Shown here: positions 42,493 to 53,884 of the stretch, piece by piece
Layout of the letters: each line of letters opens with the position of its first letter
Position numbering within the stretch: the stretch's first letter is position 1
Made by a program: the position numbers and the translations under genes
The notes under the pieces: model-generated
Databases searched by the model: none
What the model saw: only the letters and a program-made list of their open reading frames with translations
What the model was told of the DNA's origin: nothing
Source: Toxonevra muliebris
Taxonomy: Eukaryota; Arthropoda; Insecta; Diptera; Pallopteridae
Direction: 5' to 3'
Assembly (NCBI GenBank): GCA_963691655.1
Contig: OY829326.1
Coordinates: 114,859,388 to 114,923,387 of the forward strand
Length of the DNA stretch: 64,000 nt

Positions 42493-42883
42493 CAGTAATA
42501 TTCGCTTACAGCGTATTTCAACGGACCAATAAAAACGGTTTGTTTTAAGGGAGGTTCGTATTAAATGATTTAGAATTCTGATGCGCTGCATCAATGACGG
42601 CATACCATAATGTCTGGCATTCAGAATGAGTGATCTTATTTTCTATCATTGTATACCTACAATTCAAAACAGTGCCAAAATATAAATATTCATTGTTGCC
42701 AGAGCAACATTATTTTGCTGTTACATTATTTTTATATATCTAGATATTTTAATCGGTAAAATAATTTTCTATAACTGAAAATAGGCTTTAAACTAATTCG
42801 GGAAATGAATTGGTTCTTTTTTAATTGGTTTCCTGTAATCCAAAGTTCGTTTTAAGCGGGTACGTTATAAGCAAAAAGTACTG
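42493..42883. mobile_element. Non-autonomous pogo/Tigger-like element
   Basis: The left end CAGTAATATTCGCTTACAGC and the right end, read inward as CAGTACTTTTTGCTTATAAC, both continue GTA. A second shared block (TTAAGGGAGGTTCG and mirrored CGCTTAAAACGAAC) lies further in. The left flank is TA (42491-42492); the right is TG, presumably a mutated TA. No transposase is present in the 391 bp. Confidence 0.7.
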
Positions 42884-43289
42884 TGTTTTCAATATTCGAA
42901 TTGTTTTATATTTTTGGGCTATGATACTTTCAATATCAATTCAATAATTCAATTATAAAATTGGCTATATTGCCATTATTTAAGTGCCAATGATGTAATC
43001 CCAAAAATTGCGAAGAAAGATTATATGAATTTTGTTGCAGATGTATTGAAGTCTAGTCTAGAATATAAGTAATTTGTAGTACATTGTGAACTTAAGCAAT
43101 TATAGTAGGCTTACTCAGTTTAATATCAGTAAGTATTACATATGTAAATGCAAAAAGATTTTGTTGGATAACTCTATGCGACCTATTCCAACTTCACCTC
43201 TCAGGCATGGGTTGCATCATATGGGTCGCGATGGCTTAAAAATATTTTTAGCTATTTCTTATTTTTTCTTTCTTAAAGTAGACATTTGA
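42884..43289. other. Unassigned sequence
   Basis: No gene or element recognised before the LINE 3' end. Confidence 0.4.
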
Positions 43290-45110
43290 TGATTGATTGT
43301 TTAGTATAGATGACATGTACTTCGTCCTTAAAGATCTGTTGTACTCCCGATAGTAGCTTGATTATAAGCTGTCAGACAAGCCAATCTTGTTTATGAATCT
43401 CAGCAACAGATGTGGCTTCAAGGATATGACATCTCTACCTTTCGGGTAATAATGCCTCAGGTTTCTCTGCCTCCTGCGAGTGAGTGCCTCGTAATGTATT
43501 AGGAAATGTTCTGATGTTTCATTGTCGTTTTGGCAGAACTTACAAGTGTTATCTTGGTTTAATCCTAAGTTCTTCATGTGCTCTCCCAGTTTATCGTGTC
43601 CTGAAAGAATGCCCTTGATTAGTATAAGTTGGGTTTTTCTTTGCTTGAGACAAAGGGCTGCTGTTTTGGGGTCGAAGTTCCCAATGAGTAGCTTTGATGG
43701 CCTAAGCTTTGGCAGGAGTGTTCAGTAGGATGATCTGCTATTCCATTCCTTGTCTTTCAGTGTGATTTTCATGGTTTGGATTCCTAGACCTACCATGGGC
43801 ACAGGACCAATGCATGTTTTGGCCGTTGGTTTCTTTGCTAGGTTATCGACTATCTCATTACCATTTATACCTGTATGCTCAGATAACTGGAATAAAGTGA
43901 TCTTATTTGTCTTGCCCAGTTTGTACCGGAGCTTTAGACATTCCCATACTCATTTTGAGGAAATCTCAAAGGAGTTTAGTGCTCTGATAGCAGCTTGATT
44001 ATCTGAGCAAATCACTATGTCTTGCTGCTTACACCCACGTTCAAGGTTGAACTGTGCCCAGAACCGTATGGCAAGAATTTCCGCTTGGAAGATGCTTGCA
44101 GTGTTTCCTATAGCCTTCGAGTGTTTGTTCTTGGAACTGTACACCCCTGCCTCAGTTCCTTTGTCTGTTCTCGAGCAGTCAGTATACCACCTTTATGTGT
44201 GTTCTTTATAAGAGTTGTAGGATGTTTTGATGTCCCATTCCCTCCTATTGCCTTATATGATTTTGAAGGATTTCTCCAAGTTATATTTTTCTCTCTACTG
44301 CTAATGACCTTCTCCCTCCCAGCTCCTCCCCTTATTATACACATAATTGTCCTTTTGGCGGCCGTCTCTATTACTAGATGTAGAGGCGTGAGGTCTAATA
44401 ATGCCTCTTTGGCTGCTGCAGGACAGATTCTCATTGCTTCTGTGATACTGGCACAGGCTTGTCTTTGGACTTTTGTGAGGGAGTTCCATATTGTGACTAA
44501 TTTTACTCTATTCGACCAGGCAACTGCACTTTAGAATGTACGGAGTACATTCCCAGGTTTTTCTTGCTAAGCTTCTATGAGTGACTTAGTCGCTTTGCTG
44601 GTTATATTGTCTGCATGTTTTTTCCAGAGAAGTTTATAGTCTAGTGTTATGCCTACATATTTGACTTCCTGTGTAACATCGATACCGCTTCATTCAGCTT
44701 AATAGGCTTCATGAGCGGAACTTGGATGAATTTATGTTTAAATCCACTAATTTGCACCACCTCTGCGTGAGGTTCAGCCCCATTTGAATTATGCCGCAGA
44801 GCACATCCTCGTATTTCCCTTTAGCCATAATGACAATGCCATCGGCATAGCCTTGGCAGGTCATACCATTGTCTGTTAGCAGAGAGAGAAGTTTGTCAAC
44901 TATTAGGCTCCACAATAGTGGTGATATAACCACCCCTTGTGGGCACTCTTTAGTAGTTTGGAGTCTTAATGTGGATGATCCCACTTAATGCTAAGGGCGA
45001 GGACAGCCCTTCCAGAAGCATCCCTTCCAGCGCATTTGCTCTTATATGTCTGTCCATCACTTTCTCCATTGTTTTAAGAACGAAGGAGGTTAGACTGATA
45101 GGTGAAGAGT
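43290..45110 (-). mobile_element. Truncated RNase H-bearing LINE, minus strand
   Basis: Read on the minus strand from 45110: RT, RNase H, zinc finger, then 3' UTR ending at about 43300. The 3' end GTACAACAGATCTTTAAGGA and CGAAGTACATG matches the orphan LINE tails at 31.9 and 59.7 kb (GTACAATAGATCTCTTAAGG, then AGTAC). Less AT-rich than its surroundings. The endonuclease and N-terminal parts are absent. Confidence 0.88.
43362..45110 (-). pseudogene. LINE ORF2: RT, RNase H and zinc finger (minus)
   Basis: The RT begins with LTSFVLKTMEKVMDRHIRAN (about 45090-45030). A deletion and frame change lead to KECPQGVVISPLLWSLIVDK and then GYADGIVIMAK, where the catalytic YADD reads YADG. The RNase H is recognisable by YTDCSRT (first Asp kept, Gly to Cys), AEILAIRFWA, IVICSDNQAAIRAL and GNEIVDNLAKK. 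The C-terminal finger is CKFCQNDNETSEHFLIHY. Stops and frameshifts separate the blocks. It is of the same architecture as the LINE at 6.1-7.8 kb but a different family. Confidence 0.87.
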
Positions 45111-45114
45111 ACTT

Positions 45115-46050
45115 TTTACTTTTTTACTTGGAAATGAGATATAAATTATTAAAATCCAAATACAATGTAATACGATTGAAGAAAATCTAAGAACGATCCA
45201 TATTTACATCCAAATAAACCACAAATTGCATACAAAAATTTCATTGTATTTAATTGGTTTTGGTTTTTATTTTTTTATTTTTATTTTTTAGTGTGGTTAA
45301 ACTAAATGTGATATTTACAGTACCACATCGTATAAATCGCACAATGCCATCAAGCTGCTACTCCTTGTATTTTATTATAGGGGGAAAAATAAAAATGTAT
45401 ACTAAATCGCATTTCTACAAAACGATTTACGACAGGCATTGACTTTACAACATTCTAACTAGCAGAAAAGCCGACAAATGTAAATATTGGTGAATGATAT
45501 GGCATGCACATGGTCAGCAAACAAGGAGAACTTATGATTATCACTAGAATGTTATGCCAATAATAAAGTAACATGTGCTCGAATGTTGTATCTATATAGT
45601 AGTACATAGTAATATTTATAATAGGATTTAATATTTTATTATTACAATTGTTTACATTTTAGATTTGTTTAGATTTAGTTTGCAATCAAATCAAAAATGC
45701 ATTCACATTGAATTTGAGGTTAAGTGGAATTGCGTTGTATCAGTGTAAAAAAAAAGAAAAAAAAAGAAAGAAATATTATTTGGCAAACTTTCAAGTTCAT
45801 ATTTCGAAAATGTAATAATTTTTACACATGCAACTTTGTTAATAATGATGAATAAATTTACATTTCAAAATTAAATTTGCTATGCTATACCAGAAAAAAC
45901 AAAGCAAAACAAAACAAACAAAATTTAAAACAAAATAAAAAATAATGAGCAAAGTTTACTTAACAACTATAATTAACTAAAATAGCTAAAAGACAAATAT
46001 TTGAGTCCTTTAATAATACATACTCACATATATTGTTCAACAGCCAAAAG
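45115..46050. other. AT-rich unassigned sequence
   Basis: A-rich and T-rich runs, including AAAACAAA repeats near 45895-45945. No gene recognised. Confidence 0.5.
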
Positions 46051-46051
46051 T

Positions 46052-46683
46052 GAGCAGAGACGGGACAAATGTACTTAGGGTAATGGGGGTTCGCTGAGTC
46101 CGAATCCGTGGTCCGTTTTCCTCTGGTACGTCATAATTTTTTTTATTGACATCAAAATTTTTTAAATTGACGAAAAAAAAAATTAAAAATGCAGTTCATA
46201 TTTTTTTCATCAAAACATCCATTTTTACAAAAAAAAATCGATTTTTTTTTTAATTTTTTAACTTCAAAAATTTTTTTTTTTAATTAATTTATTTTTTTGT
46301 AATTTTTTTCATTCTTATTATCATCCCACACTTTCTCCAAGAAAGTAACTTGAGATAAAAATTTTGTTTGAACCTGGCTCTGGAACGGCTCAGCGACAAG
46401 GTGCCACAATGGCACCGCTAGGCATTACTGGGTTAAGCTAACAACAAGATAAATGTGAACGATGATAACGAAGATGAAAAAAATTACGAAAAAATAAATT
46501 AAATTTTTGTTTATAAAAATGGATGTTGTGATAAAAAAAAAAATATTTTTAATTTTTTTTTTTTCAATTTTAAAAATGTTGATGCCATTAGAAAAAAATT
46601 GTGACATAGCAGAGCAAAACGGACCACGGACTCGGACTCAGCGACCTCCAATTACCCTAAGTGCACTTGTCCCGTCTCTGCGC
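46052..46683. repeat. Foldback element 3, arms about 280 bp
   Basis: The left end GCAGAGACGGGACAAATGTA and the right end, read inward as GCAGAGACGGGACAAGTGCA, start arms that stay alignable to about 46330 and 46430. Both arms have CTTAGGGTAAT, CGCTGAGTCCGA(A/G)TCCGTGG, TCCGTTTT and ACATCCATTTTTA. The about 100-bp loop includes a perfect hairpin GGTGCCA-CAA-TGGCACC near 46400. The core CGCTGA(A/G)TC(T/C)GAATCCG is shared with foldback 1. No reading frame. Confidence 0.88.
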
Positions 46684-49325
46684 GTTTTCAAAAGTTTCCA
46701 TTTGTAGAACAGTGTAATCACTTAAATATTCATACATTTTAAGAGAGTCGTGCTCAAAAAACTATATACTTAGAAAGAATGTAAAACTTGTGGAATTCAA
46801 ATCAATAACCACCGAAAAAAAGAAAAAAAAAGTTCTGAACTATACTAGCATTAATTAGCCAATACGAGCATAGATGGTTTTCTATAAATTATGTCAACAA
46901 ATTTAAAGTAGAAGAGAAAAGGCAAAGTCAAAACTGAAAACAAATCTATACCATCTTTAAAGAAAGAAATCTAAAACTTTAAACAGTGAAAAAAAATCTA
47001 AATTGTTAAGCGACACTAATGTGAGATTTATTTAAATTAACCTTTAAAAAAAAACAGAAAAAGTACCTGTTACCCTATCGATCAGTGATAAAAGTTAAAG
47101 CAAAAGAAGAAGAAAACCAAGTGGAACAACAAAAAATTTTATTATATTTTCTTTCAAAAAATAATGTTAGGAAAAAAACCTATGCATGTCGATTTTGATT
47201 TTATGGTAGGTATGAAGTATAAATATCTTTTCGTTTAGAATTATAAAAGAACAAGTAGAAAAAAGGACCACTGCTGCTGCTGCCAGCACCCGGCCAACCC
47301 GATCAACCTGTTCACATCTTATGAACCACAACATCAATTAATACATATGTATGTATCTTTTCGAAATATGCTTCTTTAGATATGCTTAAAGAAGAAACTA
47401 AAAACAAAAACCTAAGAGAAAAAAAAATACATTTAATGAATGAGTTAATATATTTTAAAGAAACAGCGAAAATAAAAAAAAAAAAATAACTACAAAAGAA
47501 AAAAATAGATCGTACATTGAACTTATATGAGAATATATTGGAAACAATATGGTTTTTGGAAGGTATATGTATGTATATTTATAAACCTGTTGACAGTATG
47601 ATAGATTAAAAAAGTTTCTAATTAGCGCTTTAAGTTTCAATGGAAATTTCTATGATTCTTTTCAAAAATAAAAACCTAAAACAAAATTATGTAAGTTGTA
47701 TGAGTTGTGTGTAGCATGTATGTATTTGGAAATTACCCAAAGAAGTAGAATTCTAAAAATATTAAATTATAATCATATTTTTAAGTAAGCATTTAAAATA
47801 GCCTTGAAATTAACTTGTTAAATTATGGACAAAAAGCAAAAAACAAAAATGGAAAGTAGAATATGAATCTTTCTCTTTGTGGGAATAAAAATAGAAGAAA
47901 CATGCATGTATTTCCAAATGCCTTTCAATTTTCAACTGATCTGATGTAGAAACGATAATTACAACAAGTAAACCATCAAAATGAAACAAAAACAAGAAAA
48001 ACCATACAAGAAATTGAAATGATCCACTCTGATGCACAACATGTAGTGAAGATTTTGCTAAAAATTTATTGTGGTTATGAATGTATTATATAGCAGATAT
48101 CTTTAAAATGTTTTTAAAGAAATGTTATTCATAGCAAGACAACGATATTGAATTTTTTACTATAGGCGAATATGTAGTATATTCCAGGATGATTTGTGTA
48201 TTGAGGAAATGTGGGTAATGTAACACATCCATGATCCTCAGAAACCTAATTCTAGTGAAACCACAACTAATAAATCAAATATGAAATAGGAAATTTGTTG
48301 TATAGAACAAGGACCAGGACTTAATATTAATAAATTGAATTTATTGGTCACACATTCAGTTTTCCGGTATAAAAAACCAAAATCTCTAGGGTCTCTAAGA
48401 AGTAGATCCTTAACACATTTTGGCCTGACTGGAATTTAAAAATTCATCAAAAATACGTTTATAAATTTTTTCCAAAATTAATCTCTGTTTAACATTAGCA
48501 TTTCTATATATAGTGACTTTAAAATTGCATTTAGATAATTTAAAAATATTGTATTTCACCTGAGTTAAAGGACAGGTGGACGGACATACTTTTTTTGAAG
48601 ATGGTTTTAAAAATCAACAAAAAAAAATAGTAAAATTAATTATTTTGCATTTGAAATAACAAATTCACCTAGAAAAAATATTAAACTTTATGTAGAAATT
48701 ATAACTTCACATGTTCTTATAAATTTTTAAGAGGCTACAGCTGACCAAACTTTTGTAAAAATAACGTAGAGAAAAACGAAAAAATTCAACAAAAATGCAT
48801 ATTCTTTACATTTCACTGTCTTTAACTTATAATAACTTTTAAAATCCAGTGATAAATAAATTTCCCAGGGAATACTTATTGCTCATGATGTGATGTTGAT
48901 GTATTTTTTTTTTTTTTTTTCACCTGATCACCTGATTTTTCACCCTCAAAAATAAAAAAAATTCTTGTATTTTTTTAAGTACAAAAAGTTTTTAAGGAAA
49001 TTGTGTTTTGAAAATTTTCAAAATTGGATAATGGCATTTAGTTTTTTTCAGTGTAGCTTTAAAAAATAATTGAAATTGTATTACGCACATAAAATTAAAT
49101 TTTTCTTATTTAAAGCTTAGCACAAAATACGCACTTACAAAAACCCTAGAAGCATTTTTAAGAATTATTAATACGCAAGAGGCCAAAATAACTTAACTGT
49201 TGCTTAATTAGCTCTAAGCTGGTCTGAAAATAATGTTGCCAAGTCTGAAGTTTTCAAATACCGGCTCTCTTAAAAAAAAAAAAATTCTACAAAAAAAGGT
49301 CTTCAAGTATAGGAAATTTCTATTT
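46684..49325. other. AT-rich unassigned sequence
   Basis: About 2.6 kb. A GC-richer patch at 47270-47330 (CTGCTGCTGCTGCCAGCACC) could encode TTAAAASTRPTRSTCS but has no start, donor or domain. T17 run at 48905-48921. Nothing else recognised. Confidence 0.45.
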
Positions 49326-49329
49326 CTGT

Positions 49330-49990
49330 AAAAATCGTCAAGCATGTCTCAACAGTCATGGGTTAGAAGTGAATGTGATAATGGACGAGCTAGCCAAAGA
49401 GGCGTCTCTCTCACCCTTCCCAATGGGCAAAAATATTGAAAGAATTCAGCTGGAAACTGAAAATATCCAATTTTAGAGTTGATTATATTGTATGGGATAG
49501 AGATGGCATCAAGATAGATGTAAGGGTTTAAACACGGATTTATAGTGATAAACTACGGAAATTTCTATATGCGGGTATTTGCATAAAAGCAGATCTCAAC
49601 AGGGTCTAACGAAAATAATTGCATACGCTCAGAAAACAGTCTTTATTCGATCACAACAATTTGACGGCTTATCATGAAGTTCTATTAAACCTAATCTTAA
49701 AATACGTTGCATTACTGGAAAGAAACAAGTTATTAGAACAAAATAACTGTTAAAGAGAAATCAAAATAAACACTAGTCTACCCTGGGCATAGTATATGTG
49801 GAATATAAAGCGAAGAAGAGGGTTCGATTCGCACATTATAGAAAAAAGATAGCCAAATTCCTCACAAGAAATGGTCTATTTTTTATTATGAACCGTTGAG
49901 GGCCTAAGTCGACAAATTGCCATGGCCCTGGGAAAACTATAAACGCCTCACAACATCTGCTAGCAGTGATCAGGGAACTTAAACAGGGAA
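49330..49990 (+). pseudogene. Old LINE 3' relic (RNase H end)
   Basis: HGLEVNVIMDELAKEASLSP at about 49357-49416 matches the last RNase H motif (GNExxDELAKEAS) of LINE ORFs. Downstream fragments are less AT-rich than the flanks and may hold the remaining C-terminus, but no clean Cys/His finger could be read. The family is not assignable. Confidence 0.45.
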
Positions 49991-50525
49991 ATTAAAATTT
50001 TTTAAGATGATTGCAAGAACCAGTAGTTTTCTATGTATATGGTATTTATGCTCTGAGCCGGAATTGGAATGCTTAATTTTTTCATCAAGTCCGGATTTTA
50101 TAAAGAAATCTTAACCCTAAAGTGAGAAAAAGTTCGGATTTGAACCTTTTTACCGTCTATAAAATTTAGAAATGATTTTCTACCACTTTTTTTACTAGTT
50201 TCTCCAGAAATTGGTAATATTTTTGCCCGCCCATACTACTTTAGCTTTTAAACCGAATATTCAAATCATCACAAATTTAAATTCGATCAAAAAACTGTAA
50301 AAAATTAAATCCTAATAAATTTAATTCGTCATATATCAGCGAAAAACTATTAAAAAATATTCGAACAGTGGGTTTAGTACTTGGTTCTATGAATCCAAAT
50401 AAAACTAAACCTGAAATTTTTCACTTAAAGGTGAGAGTTTTTTAAAATCGTAAAAATTTCAAGATCGGATCAAAAACTTTCTTACAACAGCTCAAATTTT
50501 AAATAATAGCAGTTCATAACGAAAC
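49991..50525. other. AT-rich unassigned sequence
   Basis: Nothing recognised. Confidence 0.4.
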
Positions 50526-50527
50526 TA

Positions 50528-51775
50528 TGGGGAGTATGAATGTATAAACTCGTAATTGTGGCTACCTTTCATACCAAATATACGCGCCATTTTTTGACAT
50601 TGACAGCTATTCTATCTCGAAGAGCGCCAAAAATACTATAAGAATTGATCTGTCAAATGATTTTCATAATTTTACAAAAGTGTTTTACTATAGCTGAAAA
50701 TGTCGAATTTCGTGCCAACAAAACAACATTTGCGGGAAATTTTAATTTGCTTCTTCCATTTAAAGAAAAACGCAACTGAAGCTTATCCTGACTGTGCTAT
50801 AGACGCTAGAATGTGTCAGGTGTGGTATGCCCGTTTCAAAAGTGGTGATTTTGATGTTGACGACAGGCGGCCCGAAAAAGTTCGAAGATGAAGAATTAAA
50901 GGCATTACTCGAAGAAGATTCATGTCAAACGCAACAAGAACTTGCAGAATCTTTAGGAGTTGATCAATCAACCATTTCTAAAAAAGCATTGGGAATGATT
51001 CAAAAGCAAGGAAATTGGGTGCCGTACGAATTGAAGCCGAGAGACGTCGAACTACGATTTTTCACATTTGAACTGCTGATTGAACGACAGAAAAGAAAGG
51101 GTTTTCTGCATCGTATTGTGACTGGCGATGAAAAGTGGATACGTTACGATAACCCAAAGCGTAAAAAATCATGGGGACCGCCCGGACATGCATCAACATC
51201 AACGGCAAAGCCGAACATCCATGGATCCAAGCTCATGCTGTGTATTTGGTGGGATATGAAAGGTGTCGTGTATTATGAGCTGTTGAAACCGAATGAAACG
51301 ATCACTGGCGACCGCTACCGACTACAATTGATGCGTTTGAGCCGAGCATTAAAGGATAAGAGGCCAGAATATGAGAATAGACACGACGAAGTTATTCTTC
51401 AGCACGACAATGCTCGGCCGCATGTTGCAAGGCAAGCAAAAACATACTTGGAAACGCTGAAATGGGAAGTGCTATCCCACCCGCCGTATTCTCCAGACAT
51501 TGCTTCTTCTGATTACCACTTGTTCTGATCGATGGCACATGGCCTGGCTGAACAGCACTTCCGTTTTTTCGAAGAACTCAAAAAATGGGTCGATTTGTGT
51601 ATAGCCTCAAAAGATGAGGAGTTCTTTCGACGCGGAATCCGTATGCTACCAGAAAGATGGGAAAAGGTTGTGGCTAACGATAGATAGTACTTTAAAGAAT
51701 AAATTTATAATCTCTTTTTCACAATAAATGTCCAAATTACGAAAAAAATATGAGTTTACACAATCATACTCCCAA
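50528..51775 (+). mobile_element. Mariner, mauritiana-like, nearly full length
   Basis: The left end TGGGGAGTATGAATGTATAA and the right end, read inward as TTGGGAGTATGATTGTGTAA, form the inverted repeats and both continue ACTC. TA flanks at 50526-50527 and 51776-51777. The length is 1,248 bp with a single gene, the canonical mariner size. The best-preserved DNA transposon in the window. Confidence 0.95.
50700..51688 (+). pseudogene. Mariner DD34D transposase, few lesions
   Basis: The start MSNFVPTKQHLREILICFF at 50700 resembles the Mos1-type N-terminus. The first helix-turn-helix ends in VWYARFKSGDFDVDD. A frameshift near 50875 leads to FEDEELKALLEEDSCQTQQE and LGVDQSTISK. WVPYELKPRDVE precedes the catalytic core: IVTGDEKWIRY (Asp), LQHDNARPHVA (Asp) and SPDIASSDYHLF (Asp). 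Exactly 34 residues separate the last two, as in mariners. A single TGA at 51526-51528, in place of the usual Arg codon, interrupts the C-terminus, which continues to LPERWEKVVANDR and TAG at 51686. All three catalytic residues survive; a few in-frame residues are missing after TISK. Confidence 0.93.
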
Positions 51776-51777
51776 TA

Positions 51778-53705
51778 ATAAAAAACAATTCAAAATTAGT
51801 TCTTACATTTTATAGACGGCAAAAAATAACCAAACTTGACATTTTTACACTTTTAGGTTAGAATTTTCTAAGGACCAGGGGTTGAACCGTCTGATCTGTG
51901 AACGTACAACTCTGCATGTATTTTTGTGCAAATTACCTGACGGTTACTGTGTTCACTGATCAGGCGATTCGGCCTCAGGTCACAAACTTTCGTAGTATGG
52001 GGAAAATGAAAAATATTATCAATTTCTAGCGAAACTAGTAAAAACATTGTAAAATATGGGTTCTCATTTTTGTAGACAGTAAAAAAAAAGTAATTAAATT
52101 GTGAACATTGTGATTGAGCTTTAAGCTCTGGAGAAACAAACTCAAAAGTTCCGTCATACCACAAGACATTAATTTGCCTCACACTTCACTACATAAGAAG
52201 AGGGAGCTTGAAAAGCTTTTAAATTTAAGCTTATTGATGTTTCCGTCTTTCTGCTTTTAGGATTTGCAGCCAATTAAAGTGAAACCATTAAATCATGTCA
52301 CAGACACACACACACGTATTTGTAAATACGCATGTTTATACACAAGAATTGAATTTATAATTAGTCAACGTGACAAATATATTGACAAATACAATGTAAA
52401 ATCGCTACAAAGCAACAAAAACGTAAACCATTGATATATAGAGAGCAAAAGCAGAGATATATACCAATGAGCAGAAACTATTAAAATGTTGAAATTATGT
52501 TAGAAATTTAAGTATGTGTATGTATACCTGTTACGACATATCGTATCTATCATACATACTTACTTTTCAAGGTGGCACGCACACTCACGCACGTTCGCGA
52601 ACGTGAACAAACACGTACGCATACAAATATGGTATCAAGAAAATAAACTAAGATAGGGATTTTTTTTTTGTTGCTATGCGCTGACTGGAGGTAAAGTTTT
52701 TATTTATATGAGAAAAAAAATTACGCACTCTTATCAAAATGAAATGAAATTAAGTGCGCAAAGACAAAGACTCAAAAAAAAAATAAATAAAAATCGTACA
52801 AAAAATTAGAACAAATACGTTTTTGAAATAGTTTGACACTTTGTCTTCTAGATTTGAATTAGTTAAAAAATCAAGTGTACCTACGTAGTGTTGCCATGTC
52901 ACATCAAGTTTTATGGTGGCGTTAAAAGTTTAACATTTTAAATATTCAGCAGACGCTAATTATAGTGTTGCCAAACTAGTTGCTGCTCGTGCTGCCTGCT
53001 CATTCCATACTTTTTTTTGTTGTTTTGGGCATGAGCATAAAAAGTTTGAAATGTGAATTTTATGCAAATTGTTGACAAACTTTTTCAGATTTTATGCATT
53101 TGTTTTTGTCTTTAAATATAAATAAATTCCTATATGTAGAAGGCGAGCATAGAGATTGTAATAGGCATAGATACTTTGGGCAGGGATTAAATGAGTTTTT
53201 TGAAGAGATTATCATTTCCTACCTTTATTTAAAAAGTAGTTAGGTACTTCTATTCCAGTAGGTACCTGTAATTTTTATTTTTACAACAATTTCGGTCGTC
53301 GTCGTCAGTTATCATACGTGGGAAGGGTTTTAAATTTCAATCCGAAATGTTCATCTCTGCAATCAAATGTGACTAAAAGTCGTTTCGAAGAATTAAGTAA
53401 GTACATACATTTTTACAAATAAAATAAGAACACATAAAATAAGAAACGAAATACCGCAAAAAATACAATACAAAAATAAAGAAAACAAGTTTTAATCACA
53501 ATTTAATTCTCAGAATAATTGCAATACCAAACTCATTCAGAATAAATACGAGAGTGTAGAGCAGCAGCTTTTGTGGGATTTTTGATAGCATTTCAATTCA
53601 TATAAGAACTTTCATACGAATAACAGCACAAGCGGATCCAAGCATTTCCGAAGGGGGGGTTTAATTTTTTGATTTTGTTTTTATTCAAGACCAGCAATGC
53701 AAATG
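51778..53705. other. AT-rich unassigned sequence
   Basis: Contains (CA)-rich patches at 52300 and 52575-52625 and the perfect 16-bp palindrome at 52590-52605. No gene or element recognised. Confidence 0.5.
52590..52605. repeat. Perfect 16-bp palindrome in CA/CG-rich patch
   Basis: CACGTTCGCGAACGTG equals its own reverse complement and sits in a 60-bp CACGCA-type patch, the most CpG-dense spot of the neighbourhood. Confidence 0.7.
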
Positions 53706-53707
53706 TA

Positions 53708-53882
53708 CAGTACTGCCTCGATTATCGCGACTCTTAATAAGCGCGGATCGAGCGATATAATATCGAGGTGAAATACGGACAGCTCCTTACAATATGCGGC
53801 AAGTTCGTAGTGACAAGTAACCTAGGTTGTCGAAAACCAAGAGCCCTGGGGTTTTTATTAGTCGCATTAATCGAGGGTACTG
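53708..53882. mobile_element. 175-bp Tigger/pogo-type MITE
   Basis: The left end CAGTACTGCCTCGATTATCG and the right end, read inward as CAGTACCCTCGATTAATGCG, continue ACT and are flanked by TA (53706-53707 and 53883-53884). The CAGTAC...CTCGATTAT design is typical of pogo-family non-autonomous elements. No coding capacity. Confidence 0.88.
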
Positions 53883-53884
53883 TA

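Noticed and set aside
44022..44534. 170-codon plus frame
   Set aside because: Antisense shadow of the minus-strand LINE, which has recognisable RT and RNase H motifs.
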